A stretch of 64,000 nucleotides of DNA from SZUA-36 sp963749115 (GCA_963749115.1 CAVVLP010000001.1:124001-188000); one strand, 5' to 3'. Shown: positions 52,480 to 62,932, numbered from the stretch's first letter. Translations and numbers: made by a program. The notes: a model not told the origin generated them from the letters alone.

Positions 52480-52986
52480 CTACAGCATCATCTCGTATTG
52501 CAAGGCGTCTACGCCATATATGTGGATTAGCGGACCCTTGCTCATACCCAGTTTTTCCGCGACCCGGATCGATGCAATATTCTCAGGAATGATCAACGCG
52601 ATCAGTTTCTCTATTTTGAGGTCCTCCCTGGCAAATTCGACACAGGCCCTGGCTGCCTCGGTACCAATACCCCTGCCCCAGTATTCCTTCAGATAACGAT
52701 ACCCGACTTCCGGCAAGTCGATTTCAGGCAGGTATTTGATTCCGCAAAAACCGATAACTTTACCCGTTTCTTTCCATTCAACCGCAAAACGACCATAACC
52801 GTACTTCTCATAATCGGATAAAGGACCCTTTTCCAGACGTTGCCTGGTTTCATCGATATCCCTGACAGGGTCATCTGCATACTTGATGACGTCCGGGTCC
52901 GTATTCAATTGGTGCATGACCTGCAGGTCATCGTGGGTAAATAACCGGAGCCTTAATCTCGTTGTTTCCAGGTGCGTGCGGATCAT
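52480..52986 (-). CDS. GNAT-family N-acetyltransferase (RimJ/RimL-like)
   Basis: The 168-residue protein matches the RimJ/RimL-type acetyltransferases: TTRLRLRLFTHDDL at the N-terminus, GFCGIKY, VGYRYLKEYWGRGIGTEAARACVEFA with the acetyl-CoA pyrophosphate loop, and IPENIASIRVAEKLGM. It transfers acetyl to an amino group, substrate unknown. I use ATG 52986; GTG 52998 is an alternative. It is followed 8 bases later on the same strand by the DsbA-like gene, suggesting a small operon. Confidence 0.8.
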   Translation of the reverse strand: MIRTHLETTRLRLRLFTHDDLQVMHQLNTDPDVIKYADDPVRDIDETRQRLEKGPLSDYEKYGYGRFAVEWKETGKVIGFCGIKYLPEIDLPEVGYRYLKEYWGRGIGTEAARACVEFAREDLKIEKLIALIIPENIASIRVAEKLGMSKGPLIHIYGVDALQYEMML

Positions 52987-53175
52987 TTCTTTGTACACTC
53001 TTCGAGGCAGATTTCATCTCCATTTAATTGGATCTTTCCGGTCTTGTCAAAAATGCCGGCCAAATCGATGCATTGCCTACGTCCGTCAGTGTGGAATTAA
53101 TCGCCGAGTTTGCAGTATCGCCTGATTTTGTTCAATTTAAACAAATAGCCGAAGGTATATTTTGAGGAGGCGATT

Positions 53176-53340
53176 TCAGCCTTTCTTTCTTGGCGGGTTT
53201 TTCAAGTTACGTTCCAGTTCATCAGCGATCATACGGAGCTTTTGAATCAAATGATTTACTTCATATTGACCCCGCAATTTGCCCAGGTCATGGGCAATGC
53301 GTCGGATGTGGTCCGGGTAGGATTCTGATTTCAACTTCAT
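53176..53340 (-). CDS. Small hypothetical helical protein
   Basis: GGAGAAAGAA directly precedes ATG 53340, and the 54-residue product is strongly helical and charged (DHIRRIAHDLGKLRGQYEVNHLIQKLRMIADELERNL), ending in a basic tail. No family recognised. The ribosome site and composition make it likely to be real. Confidence 0.5.
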   Translation of the reverse strand: MKLKSESYPDHIRRIAHDLGKLRGQYEVNHLIQKLRMIADELERNLKNPPRKKG

Positions 53341-53511
53341 TTCTTTCTCCACCAATGAGTATACCAAAACCCGGTAATACATCCGGTCTGGTGCGCAAGT
53401 GCATATCGCTGAGCACCTGACAACGAAATTTCCTGGTTCTGAAAATCAACTTGCGGGCGATGGTTTGACTTCCCTTATAATGAAGCCTGTCAATTCAATG
53501 GACCAGCAAGG

Positions 53512-54462
53512 ATGACTAACCCCGGTGCTTCACCAAAAATCGGCCTGGCGCTGGGCAGCGGTGCCTCCCGTGGTTGGTCGCATATCGGTATCATCAAGGC
53601 CCTGTTACGGGAAGGCATAGAACCTGACATCGTCTGCGGCACCTCGGTGGGCGCCATGATCGGCGCATCCTACCTGACCGGAAATCTGGCCAAGCTTGAA
53701 GACTGGGTTCTCGGCTCAACCCGAACAGATGTGCTGAAGTTTTTCAACGTCAAACTCACCCAGTCCGGCTTTGTAGACAGCGACAGAATGAAGCGGTTTC
53801 TGTACCGGTTTGTCGGCGGTGAAAACCTTCTGATAGAACAACTGCCAAAACGATTTGCGGCGATATCAACCGATCTTCAAACCGGCCGGGAAGTCTGGTT
53901 TCAGGAAGGTGGGCTCGCAGATGCGGTCAGGGCCTCCATGGCCCTGCCGGGTTTGTTTCCGGCGGTTCGCCACGAACATCGCTGGCTGGTCGATGGAGGT
54001 CTGGTCAACCCCGTCCCTGTCACGACCTGCCGTGCACTGGGAGCAGATATCGTGATTGCGGTTAATCTGAATTCAGACGTTATCGGTCGTCATAACCAAA
54101 AAAAGCCTGACCCTGACACCCTTAAGAAAAAGGGTGTGTTGCACAACTTGAAGCAAACCACCCTTGAGTATTCCAGTTCAATGTTTCCGAACCCCGGCAA
54201 GCAGGAAGATGCACCCGGTCTTTTTGCTTCGATCACCAACTCGATCAATATCGTTCAGGATCGAATCACCCGCAGTCGACTGGCGGGAGACCCGGCCGAG
54301 GTGGTGATCTCACCGAGGTTGGCGCATATCGGGTTGCTGGAGTTTCAGCGGGCTGCCGAAGCAATTGCAGAAGGTGAGAACTGCGTAAAAAGCGCAATGG
54401 AAGACATACGAAAAGTAACGGGGAAAACTCTGAAAACCTTAAACCGGTTTTACACGGGATAG
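53512..54462 (+). CDS. Patatin-like phospholipase (RssA family)
   Basis: The 316-residue protein has the oxyanion loop GSGASRGWSHIG near residue 17, the serine in GTSVGA near 44, and the dyad aspartate in DGGLVNPVPV near 163. This is the NTE/RssA branch of patatin-like esterases. It has no signal peptide. Substrate is probably a phospholipid or lysolipid. The ATG 53512 has AAGGA close upstream. It is convergent with the epimerase. Confidence 0.85.
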   Translation: MTNPGASPKIGLALGSGASRGWSHIGIIKALLREGIEPDIVCGTSVGAMIGASYLTGNLAKLEDWVLGSTRTDVLKFFNVKLTQSGFVDSDRMKRFLYRFVGGENLLIEQLPKRFAAISTDLQTGREVWFQEGGLADAVRASMALPGLFPAVRHEHRWLVDGGLVNPVPVTTCRALGADIVIAVNLNSDVIGRHNQKKPDPDTLKKKGVLHNLKQTTLEYSSSMFPNPGKQEDAPGLFASITNSINIVQDRITRSRLAGDPAEVVISPRLAHIGLLEFQRAAEAIAEGENCVKSAMEDIRKVTGKTLKTLNRFYTG

Positions 54463-54483
54463 GGCCCGTCTTTGAACACCTGG

Positions 54484-55432
54484 TCATGGTAACCCTTTGA
54501 ACCGACCTGTTCTGATATACGGCTTTTTGGAGAGTTGCCCGTCTTTCAACTGCTCCAGGATATATGCAAAATCGTATTTCGGCCGCCAACCCAGATCTTC
54601 CCTGGCCGCATCATTGACGTAAACCCGGTCGATCTTCTCGAACATACTCCAGCCGAGCCGCTCGTAAACTTCACTGTATTCAGGGTAGCATCGAAGCACA
54701 ACGGCCGGTGCATTGGTGTTCAGGTCGAGTAAATCTTCCGGCTGAAATGGTGTGGTAGCACTGATGATGTACCTGCCAAAACCCAATTTGGAAGCACGCT
54801 CCGCCCGCTGCAATATGGGCGCCAACGACATCCTCAAGTTCGACACGGCGAAACAGAAACTCATTGGCCTTGGCATTGTCACCGCTGTATTTATCACGTT
54901 TCAGCTTGTCATCATCCTCCTCCGGGAAGAACCGGGAGGTACGCAGGATGATGCAATTGAGGTGGTGTTTTCGGTGAAATAATAAACACAGGTCTTCAGC
55001 GGCTGTTTTGGTGACACCGTAGATGTTCTTCGGAACAGGTCTGACATCCTCGGTCACCCAGGCGGCGGGTGTTCCTGCGGGTGGCCTCAGGGCATCACCG
55101 AACACGCTGGTGGTGCTGGTGAAAATGAAGGCCTTTACACCGTCAGCCTTTGCTGCCTGCAAAAGCGTCAGCGTGCCGGACACATTCGTATCGACAAAAT
55201 CCTGCATCGAGTGGGTCGCAACATGCGGTTTGTGCAGCGTTGCCGTGTGGTAAACGACCTGTACACCCTGCATACAAGCGCTTACAGAATCACGGTCATC
55301 AACGGAACCAACCACATCTGTGAACGCAGATTCCTTGATATCCAAACCCAAAACTTCATGACCGCTTTCACGCAGGCTACGAACCATCGCCTCACCCAGG
55401 TGACCGGAACTGCCTGTAACCAGAATCTTCAT
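54484..55432 (-). CDS. NAD-dependent epimerase/dehydratase (frameshifted)
   Basis: The extended short-chain dehydrogenase fold begins with the Rossmann motif VTGSSGHLGEAMVRSL (residues 4-19), shows FTSTTSVFG and a YGVTKTAAED motif (YxxxK catalytic pair), and ends after a shift with ASKLGFGRYIISATTPF and LGWRPKYDF. It probably changes a nucleotide sugar. One extra base at 54804-54806 breaks the frame; corrected length is 315 residues. Sugar specificity cannot be told and no glycosyltransferases lie near. Confidence 0.8.
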
Positions 55433-56051
55433 GGCTGGGCAATTTAATAGTGATTAGTCTTAAAAGCAATTGTTCATGAACGATTTTTGAAATACTTGCT
55501 GTGCTTGAGATACCTTTGTCCCAATTGAATGATTTTCAGATTTACTTTTCAGGTGGGACGGACGCTGGGGTGGGAGTATTGCCTTCCAGGACTCGCTAGT
55601 CACATCCATGTGGCGCTCGGACTCGGCTTCCTGCCTCGTACGGTCCTGGAAGGCAATACTCCCACCCCAGCTTCAACCGAAACCGAGTGCATCTATCAGA
55701 AACCACTGTCCTTTGATTACGCACAGTGCCGAGGGTGTTATGTTCAGGATGAACGGTATATCGCGATAGAGCACAGGGATGTGCGGCGCGATTGCGGCAG
55801 TTTTGCACGGCACCTGAAGATGAACGGTTTGTCGTGACAGAACCCACAGGACGTGCTTGAGCGTGTCCTGACGTAAGGTACTGCATGGCCTCAGCTACCC
55901 GACTGATCAGCAGCCCAATTTCCTGGGTTCATTTATTTCAAAGTTCATTCTGAAAATGTACAAAACGCTCCCCAATATGGCGTATGATTCACCACTGAAT
56001 GCATCAAAAGCATGTAGTTCCACCCAAAGAAATCTTAATAATGGAGAGCAC
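55433..56051. other. Long intergenic region holding a palindromic element
   Basis: No gene is supported. From about 55547 to 55880 the sequence has the look of an ERIC-like intergenic repeat: a 29-bp inverted repeat, then further complementary runs such as CAGGAC and GTCCTG about 55850-55872. The last 150 bases before 56052 should contain the promoter of the TonB receptor gene, including the GGAGAG ribosome site. Confidence 0.4.
55564..55671. repeat. 29-bp perfect inverted repeat (palindromic intergenic element)
   Basis: Arms 55564-55592 and 55643-55671 are exact reverse complements of 29 bases around a 50-base spacer. The size, GC-rich ends and intergenic place suit a small mobile palindrome or a fold-back assembly artefact; a plain terminator is less likely because the spacer is long and no T run follows. 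Confidence 0.7.
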
Positions 56052-58259
56052 ATGAATAAGAAACCATTAACACTTGCGGCGATCGTCGCAACTGCAATCT
56101 CAGTTTTAACCAGCCCTTCGCTTTTGGCACAAACTACCGATGAAGATGAAAACAGCCTTCTGGAGGAGGTCATCGTAACGGCCACCAAGCGCGAAGAGAG
56201 TATTTACGAAGTCCCCATTGCCATCACGGCCTTTACGCAGGCCGGCATCGAGCGCCAGGGCATTACGGACCTGACCGATATCGGCAAGTTCGTACCCAAC
56301 CTGAATGTCACCGGTTTTTCTGCCGGTCACACGTCATCGGTTAACCCCTTTATCCGCGGCATTGGTTTGCAGGATCACCTGATCACAACGGACCCGGGTG
56401 TTGGAGTCTACGTTGATGGTGTATATCTTGGCCGCCAGGTCGGACAGAACTGGTCGCTGGCCAATATCGAGCGTGTAGAAGTGCTGCGTGGTCCGCAGGG
56501 TACGCTGTATGGACGTAACTCTATCGGCGGCGCAATCAACATTATCACCCGCCAACCGGGTGACGAAAACGGCGGCCGGGTGAAACTGTATGGCGGTACC
56601 CGTGGCCGGTTATACGGTGATGCCTATTACAATGCGAAGCTGGGTGAGCAATTTGCCGCTTCGGCCACAGGTTCCTGGACTCATCGCGACGGCGTGGGTG
56701 ACTTCGTGAACCTGGATACTTCTAAAGACGTGGGTGAGTTGCAGGACTGGTCAGTACGGGTCGCCGCCAAGTGGATGCCGACCGAAGACTTTTCCATCCT
56801 GGCAGCCTATGACAAGGCCAAGGGTAAAGGGGGCTTAAGACCCTACACCACCCTGATCGATGAAGTGCCTTCGGGTCTCCTGTATCAGTTGGGGGCAAGA
56901 AACAGCGATGTTTCCGACGACCCTTACGATAATAATGGCGGTTTTTACCTTGATGCCGACGGTAACGTCGTTGCATCCAATATCGTATCCAACGATGCGG
57001 ACGGCTGGTCGGTTACCGCCGATTGGGATATGAACGAAGAGCTTGCCTGGAAGTTTATCTACGCGGACCGCAGCTCCGAGTACACGTCAGGCCTGGATGA
57101 TGACAGCGTTGCATCCACCTTGTTCACCTATCCGGAGACGGGCTATGCCGATCAAAAGTCAGCCGAGCTTCAGTTTTTCGGGGATTTCGGCAGCTGGGAT
57201 TTTGTCACCGGTCTTTACTGGTTCAAGGAAAAAGGCGCCAACAGGCAGGACCCCAACTTCTTCGCCGGTGGTCCGGGTACATTTGAGCTGGGACAGAAGG
57301 CCAAGAGCAAGGCGATCTACGCCAATGTCGGATTCCAGGCCACCGAAACCCTGCGCCTGTCGGGCGGTTTGCGTTACACCAAGGATGACAAGGACGCCTG
57401 GGTCAACATCAATGACAGTCTGATCGAGGAATCCAACAGCCGCGACTGGAATGAAACCAGTTGGGAAATCGCCGCGGTCTGGGACATGAACGAACGTCTG
57501 AACCTGTACGGTACCATCCAGAACGGCTACCAGTCCGGCCAGTTTCCACCCCGGCCCTATTGCCTGTTTGGTAACCTCGATTTCACCCAACCAGGCAATG
57601 TCAGCCGGCCGAACTGTTTCGAAGCCAATGACAACGTAACGGCGACCAACTACGAAATCGGTCTGAAAGGCACACTCACCGATACATTCCAGATGAGCAT
57701 AGCCGCGTTTTACACCAATTATTCCGACCTGCCCTACCAGGTCAGTGAATCCAGCGGTGGTGGATTCAATACCGTTAATATCATCGTCGATCAGACCTCC
57801 AAGGGCTTGGAGTGGGAAAGCACATGGGCGCCAACCGATGCCTTTGCCCTTTACACCACCCTGGGTTATCTCGATGCAGACGTGGATAGTGACAATCCCT
57901 TCGCGGTCGCACCTCTCGCACCCAAGTGGACAGCGTCCATCAGCCCGCAGTACACCATGGATCTTGAGAATGGCGGCGAGTTGTTGTTTAGAGGTGACTG
58001 GTCCTACCGTGCCAAGATGTACGGCGAGCCCAGTAGCGACCCTGCAAGATTCACCCGGATCAGCAGTCGCGACCTGTTTAATTTCGATGTGACCTACACC
58101 GAGCCGAATGGCCGCTGGTCGCTGTCCCTGTATGGCCGCAACGTGACCAATGAGAAATACGACAACGCCCGTCTTCTGCCTACCGATTACGTGCTGATCA
58201 TTCTCAATAATGACCTGAGTGAGTTCGGTCTTCGTTGGGTGTACAACTTCGGCGGATAA
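56052..58259 (+). CDS. TonB-dependent outer-membrane receptor
   Basis: From ATG 56052 (GGAGAG ahead) a signal peptide (cut near SLLAQ) precedes the TonB box region (LLEEVIVTATKRE), the plug domain (ITAFTQAGIERQGITDLTDIGKFVPNL, NPFIRGIG, VERVEVLRGPQGTLYGRNSIGGAIN-type core near residues 110-150) and a 22-strand barrel with many aromatic strand ends, finishing in GLRWVYNFGG. The 735-residue length is typical. The SusC-type N-terminal extension is absent. Ligand could be a siderophore, vitamin or oligosaccharide. It is followed by a strong terminator. Confidence 0.9.
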   Translation: MNKKPLTLAAIVATAISVLTSPSLLAQTTDEDENSLLEEVIVTATKREESIYEVPIAITAFTQAGIERQGITDLTDIGKFVPNLNVTGFSAGHTSSVNPFIRGIGLQDHLITTDPGVGVYVDGVYLGRQVGQNWSLANIERVEVLRGPQGTLYGRNSIGGAINIITRQPGDENGGRVKLYGGTRGRLYGDAYYNAKLGEQFAASATGSWTHRDGVGDFVNLDTSKDVGELQDWSVRVAAKWMPTEDFSILAAYDKAKGKGGLRPYTTLIDEVPSGLLYQLGARNSDVSDDPYDNNGGFYLDADGNVVASNIVSNDADGWSVTADWDMNEELAWKFIYADRSSEYTSGLDDDSVASTLFTYPETGYADQKSAELQFFGDFGSWDFVTGLYWFKEKGANRQDPNFFAGGPGTFELGQKAKSKAIYANVGFQATETLRLSGGLRYTKDDKDAWVNINDSLIEESNSRDWNETSWEIAAVWDMNERLNLYGTIQNGYQSGQFPPRPYCLFGNLDFTQPGNVSRPNCFEANDNVTATNYEIGLKGTLTDTFQMSIAAFYTNYSDLPYQVSESSGGGFNTVNIIVDQTSKGLEWESTWAPTDAFALYTTLGYLDADVDSDNPFAVAPLAPKWTASISPQYTMDLENGGELLFRGDWSYRAKMYGEPSSDPARFTRISSRDLFNFDVTYTEPNGRWSLSLYGRNVTNEKYDNARLLPTDYVLIILNNDLSEFGLRWVYNFGG

Positions 58260-58275
58260 CCAGCAACTTCGAAAG

Positions 58276-58306
58276 AAAAACCGGCGGCACTCTGCCGCCG
58301 GTTTTT
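58276..58306 (+). terminator. Rho-independent terminator of the TonB receptor gene
   Basis: Arms 58276-58289 and 58293-58306 make a 14-bp stem with a 3-base loop; the right arm ends in five T residues. It separates the receptor from the TRAP operon. Confidence 0.85.
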
Positions 58307-58446
58307 AATATACGACCAAAGGTGACGTTGACAACCATGTTGTTTCGGACAATAGTTGTTATGGGTATATAGACGCATTATAAAGCGCTGGCCCGGGTTC
58401 ACAGACCCGCGCGATAAAGACCCTCTGCACTCAAGGAAAAAATGAA

Positions 58447-59567
58447 ATGAAACAGCTAAAGCACTCCATGAAACTGCTTTCCGGCCTGTTGGCCCTGGTT
58501 GCCTTCATCAGCCTGCCAGCCTGTGGCGAAAAACAGCAGGCGGCAACACCTGAAGGCCAAAAAGCAGAAAAGGAAACCATTGTCTGGAAACTGGCCCAGA
58601 CCTGGGGAACGGGTTTCCCCATTTTTGGCGATGCGGTTATCAGGATGGCCGACCTGGTCAAGGTCATGTCCAATGGCGAAATGGAAATTCGAATTGATTC
58701 GGCCAACAAACACAAGGCTGCCTTTGGTATCCTCGATATGGTCAAGGCCGGTCAGTATGAAATGGGTCATTCAGCCTCCTACTACTGGAAGGGTAAAGAC
58801 GCCAACACCATGTTTTTCACCACCATGCCCTTCGGCATGATCGCGCCCGAGCAGTACGCCTGGTTCTATTACGGCGGTGGTATGGAACTGATGAAAAAAG
58901 TCTATGACAAACATGGTGTATATTCCTTCCCCGGCGGCAACACCGGCAACCAGATGGGTGGCTGGTTCCGTAAAGAAATCAATACCCTGGATGACTTGCA
59001 AGGTCTCAAAATGCGTATCCCCGGTTTTGCGGGTGAAGTCCTCTCCAAGCTCGGTGTGGTGGTAACCAATATCGCTCCGGGCGAACTCTACACGGCACTC
59101 GATCGCGGCACCATCGATGCACTCGAGTGGGTCGGTCCATCCCTCGATCTCAATATGGGCTTCCAGAAGATTGCGCCCTACTACTACACCGGTTGGCACG
59201 AGCCGGCAACCGAACTGCAATTCATGGTCAACCAGGAAAAGTTTGATGCACTGCCCGAACACCTGCAGCAGATTCTGACCATCGCGATGCAATATGCAGC
59301 CTATGACATGTATGCCCGCTCCTACCACGAGAGTGCAGTCAACTGGGCTTCAATTGAACAAGAATACCCGGAAGTTCAGATTCGCACTTTCTCACCCGAG
59401 ATTATCAGCGCCATGAAGCAGGCCAATGATGAGTTGCTGGCAGCCAGTGCCGCCAGCTGACCCGACTTTTAAAGAGATTCTCGATTCACAGAAAAGCCTA
59501 TATGAAAATGGCCCGTAAATGGACCGAGATTTCTGACTACGCTTACCTCAAAGATAATATTGAGTAA
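58447..59567 (+). CDS. dctP: TRAP transporter substrate-binding protein DctP (frameshifted near the end)
   Basis: The lipobox SLPAC near residue 26 makes it a lipoprotein of the DctP/TakP type. Features are WKLAQTWGTGFPIFGDAV, GHSASYYWKGKD, ALDRGTIDALEWVGPSLDLNMGF and a C-terminal helix region. The visible frame stops at 59460, but two one-base insertions (59457-59458 and 59492-59495) hide a C-terminal stretch ending KWTEISDYAYLKDNIE at 59567, matching TakP-type ends; corrected length is 372 residues. TakP relatives bind 2-oxo acids. ATG 58447 has AAGGA upstream. The operon continues with dctQ and dctM. Confidence 0.85.
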
Positions 59568-59622
59568 TCCCAATCAGACTCCCGGCTACGACCGGGAGTC
59601 TCCCTTTGGGTAAAGGCGTTCA

Positions 59623-60163
59623 ATGCTGCTGAGGCTGGAAAAATTCTTCGACCGCTTCTCCGACCTGATGGGCTGGATTGCCGGTCTGTCTGAACCTGCT
59701 CATGCTGATCAACGTGTTCTACGATTCCATCATGCGCTATTTCTTCAACAGCGGTTCCATTGCCTTGCAGGAAATGGAATGGCACCTGTTCGCCATGGTC
59801 TTCCTGTTTGGTATTGCCTACGCGCTCAAGGAAGACGGTCATGTGCGTGTTGATATCCTTTACGACCGCTTCTCTCCGCGCTGGAAAGCCGTCGTCAATA
59901 TCGGCGGTATCTTGCTGTTATTGCTGCCACTCAGCGTTCTGGTCATCGAGGGCTCCATCTGGTACGTGACCGAGGCCTTCACCTCCGGTGAGATCAGTGG
60001 TGACCCGGGTGGCTTGACCCAGCGCTGGCTGATCAAGCTGGTGATCCCGGCTTCCTTTGTGTTTCTGATCGTCTCGGCCACCGGGTTTGTTATTCATAAC
60101 ATCAATATTTTCAGAGGTCTGGAAGCGCCGCCGGTACGGAGTATCGAGAATGAAATTCTGTAG
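59623..60163 (+). CDS. dctQ: TRAP transporter small membrane subunit DctQ (frameshifted)
   Basis: Four membrane helices are expected and can be traced: GWIAGLLNLLMLINVFYD, MEWHLFAMVFLFGIAYAL, IGGILLLLLPLSVLVIEG and LVIPASFVFLIVSATGFV. The family motif EMEWHLFAMVFLFG is clear. One insertion near 59688-59690 splits off the first helix; corrected length is 179 residues. It works with DctM as the membrane complex for the DctP-bound substrate. Confidence 0.85.
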
Positions 60164-60244
60164 CCGCGCAGACCTTAAGCCGGTGCTTGGCTAAATGAGA
60201 TTCTTCGTTGTGAGTATTGACCCGTTGCAAAAAGGCATACGTAC

Positions 60245-61541
60245 GTGACCGGTCTCATCATGTTTGCCGTGGCCCTGTTGATGTTGCTGGTCGGTTTTCC
60301 GGTGGCTTTTACATTCGGCGGTGTGGCCGTCTTTTTTGGCCTGCTGACCGAGGGCCCGGAGATGTTCTCCCTGATGCCGCACCGCATCTGGTCGATCATG
60401 AACAACACCATCCTGATGGCCATTCCGTTGTTCATATTCATGGGTATCGTTCTGCAGAAGTCCAAACTGGCCGAACGTCTGCTCGAATCGATGGGTTTTC
60501 TGTTCGGTGAAGTCCGCGGTGGTATCGCCATATCAACGATCCTGGTGGGTGCGCTGTTAGCAGCATCCACCGGCGTGGTCGGTGCCAGCGTGGTCGCCAT
60601 GGGCGTCATCTCCCTGCCCGTCATGCTCAAGTACAACTACGACAAACGCCTTGCCACCGGTACGATCTGCGCTGCGGGTACGCTCGGACAGATCATCCCG
60701 CCGTCTATCATCCTGATCATCCTCGGCGATGTCTTCCAGGAACCGGTCGGTGACCTGTTCAAGGCCGCACTCTGGCCGGGACTGTCGCTGGTTGCTTTCT
60801 ACATTGTCTATATCGTCATCATCACGCTGATGAACAAGGACCTGGCCCCACCCATCAAGCTGGAGTAAATGACGGGGTACAAAAAGACAACAGGTTTTCC
60901 AGGCGCTCAAGGCAGTCATCCCACCATTGGTGCTGATCATCCTGGTGCTCGGTTCAATATTGACCGGTGTTGCAACACCCACGGAATCCTCATCGGTCGG
61001 TGGTGTCGGCGCGATTCTGCTGGCCACCCTGTATGGACGCTTCTCGATCAAAATGATCTGGGAGAGTTCGCTGGAGACGGTCAAGATCACTGCCATGGTG
61101 TTCGCCATCCTGATCGGCGCCACCGCTTTTTCGATGGTTTTTACCTACACCGGTGGTGACTATATCGTCGAGGAATTCATGCTGGGTCTGCCCGGTGAAA
61201 AATGGGGCTTCCTGATCCTTTCCATGGCCATCATCATGGCACTGGGCTTCTTTATCGATTTTGTCGAAATTTCCTACATCGTGGTGCCGATCCTGGCACC
61301 GATCGCCGCCAGCCTCGGTATCAATCCGGTCTGGTACGCAATCCTGGTTGCGATGAACCTGCAGACCTCATTCTTAACACCGCCGTTCGGTTTCAGCCTG
61401 TTTTACCTGAAAGGGGTCGCGCCACCCGAGGTGCGAACGACGGATATCTATCATGGCGTACTGCCGTTTATAATTTTGCAGATGATCGTGCTGGGTATCC
61501 TGGTGCTGTTTCCGGAGTGGTTTGGCTTGTCAGCACATTAA
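60245..61541 (+). CDS. dctM: TRAP transporter large membrane subunit DctM (frameshifted)
   Basis: The protein starts at GTG 60245 and has the DctM pattern of twelve helices: GFPVAFTFGGVAVFFG, AAGTLGQIIPPSIILIILGD, then in the next frame ATPTESSSVGGVGAILLA, LGFFIDFVEISYIVVPILAP and NLQTSFLTPPFGFSLFYLKG. Two missing bases (about 60863-60870 and in the A run at 60881-60885) restore 432 residues, the normal size. It couples sodium gradient to substrate import. Confidence 0.85.
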
Positions 61542-61674
61542 GGATTATCCCGATGCACTCTTCCGTCCAGCACTTACTGCTCAGTTGCCTGATCGCGTCA
61601 TTGGGTATTAACGCTTAGGACAATAGGCTCACGCTGGATTGATTCTGAACCGGAACTTTATGGAACTCACTGAC

Positions 61675-62514
61675 ATGAATATTACAAAACCATTGACTTA
61701 CGCTTCTATTACCCTGTTGCTCAGTGCAGGTTTATCTGTCACCGGGGTTCATGCATCGGATGTTACCACGGCGGATAAAGCGGTCATTCAAGCCAAGGCA
61801 CCAGGTGAGTTATACCTTCCATCCGAGGACTCGATGGCCCACCTCAATGCAGGTTTTGATGCTGCACGGGAAAGCAACAAGCTTGCATTGGTTGTTATGG
61901 GTGCCAACTGGTGTCATGACAGCCGCGCGCTGGCTGCACGGATTTATGAGGAGCCACTGAGTACGACCATCGATGAACAATATGAAATCATTTTTATCGA
62001 TGTGGGTTACCTTGACAAAGGCAAGGACGTTATTACAAGCCTGGGCATTCCCGCTTATTACGCGACACCCACCGTGTTGATTGTTGATCCGGTCAGCGGC
62101 CAGGTGGTCAATGCTGGAAACCGGCACCAGTGGGCTAACGCCGCCAATATCAGCATGGAAGAATCGGTCGCATACTTTGGGCAGTTTACAATCACTGACC
62201 TGGCCACGTTGCAAAGCGACGAGGTAATAGATGAAGACCTGCAGCACCTGCTGATGGAAATCGATGCTTTCGAACAGATCCAGACCGAGCGTTTATACCA
62301 GGCTTATGCGGTGCTTGCTCCGATGTTGAAAGCATACAAGGAAGGCGATAAGAACGCGTTTTCAGATGCAACCTGGAATGAAGTACGTGATTACAGGTAC
62401 AAGATTCCCATAGATGTTGAAGCATTGCAGGCCGAAGCCCGCACACGGGTGGCTGCAGGTGAGACCGATATCAAACTGGCCTACCCGGTTTATCCGTCAT
62501 TTTCATGGGATTAG
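61675..62514 (+). CDS. Exported thioredoxin-like protein
   Basis: After a signal peptide (cut near VHASD) the 279-residue product shows a thioredoxin fold: LALVVMGANWCHDSRALAARIYEEP, with a single cysteine-histidine WCHD where thioredoxins have WCxxC, and TPTVLIVDP as the cis-proline strand. A C-terminal helical tail follows. With one active-site cysteine it cannot form the usual disulfide and may bind metal or act by mixed disulfides. It is downstream of the TRAP operon, 130 bases away, and may be separate. Confidence 0.7.
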   Translation: MNITKPLTYASITLLLSAGLSVTGVHASDVTTADKAVIQAKAPGELYLPSEDSMAHLNAGFDAARESNKLALVVMGANWCHDSRALAARIYEEPLSTTIDEQYEIIFIDVGYLDKGKDVITSLGIPAYYATPTVLIVDPVSGQVVNAGNRHQWANAANISMEESVAYFGQFTITDLATLQSDEVIDEDLQHLLMEIDAFEQIQTERLYQAYAVLAPMLKAYKEGDKNAFSDATWNEVRDYRYKIPIDVEALQAEARTRVAAGETDIKLAYPVYPSFSWD

Positions 62515-62527
62515 CGTGATGTGAAAA

Positions 62528-62932
62528 CTATTTTTTACGACGCATGGCAATCGTGCTGGGTAGTGGCGTCGGAACTGCAATTGGAGGGCGCGAATCAGGG
62601 TGTTTTTCCCGCCAATAGGGGCGGCCTGGCCAGTACATTGCTGGTGGTGTGTTTATTGTGGTGTACTGGTTATTAATTACCGTGGTGTTTTTGACACGAT
62701 TGCGGGATTTTTCTCGAATCGCTTTTTTTTCGGCCAGCTGGGTCTTGGTTTCATCGCTGATTCCAACCAGACCGGAAGAATCTGAAAGCTCAACGTTGGT
62801 TGCATCTGGCCCGCATTTCCAATCTGTATATACCGGACCATCCGGACCATTACATTTATAAATATCGGCTGCGGCTATTGGTGCAATAGCGAGGGTGATC
62901 AGGGCAACTAAAATGGTTCTGCATCTATTCAT
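62528..62932 (-). CDS. DUF4124-domain exported protein
   Basis: The 134-residue product from ATG 62932 has a signal peptide cut near IAAAD and a short DUF4124 domain: IYKCNGPDGPVYTDWKCGPDATNVEL, with two cysteines. A basic coiled-coil stretch (AEKKAIREKSRNR) and a proline-rich tail follow. The function of DUF4124 is unknown. It is a tandem paralogue of the gene at 63004-63393, same strand, 71 bases away, so they likely form an operon. Confidence 0.7.
   Translation of the reverse strand: MNRCRTILVALITLAIAPIAAADIYKCNGPDGPVYTDWKCGPDATNVELSDSSGLVGISDETKTQLAEKKAIREKSRNRVKNTTVINNQYTTINTPPAMYWPGRPYWREKHPDSRPPIAVPTPLPSTIAMRRKK

Noticed and set aside
55529..55837. 102-codon frame over the palindromic element
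   Set aside because: The inverted repeat itself produces mirrored residues in both frames, and no ribosome site or family is present.
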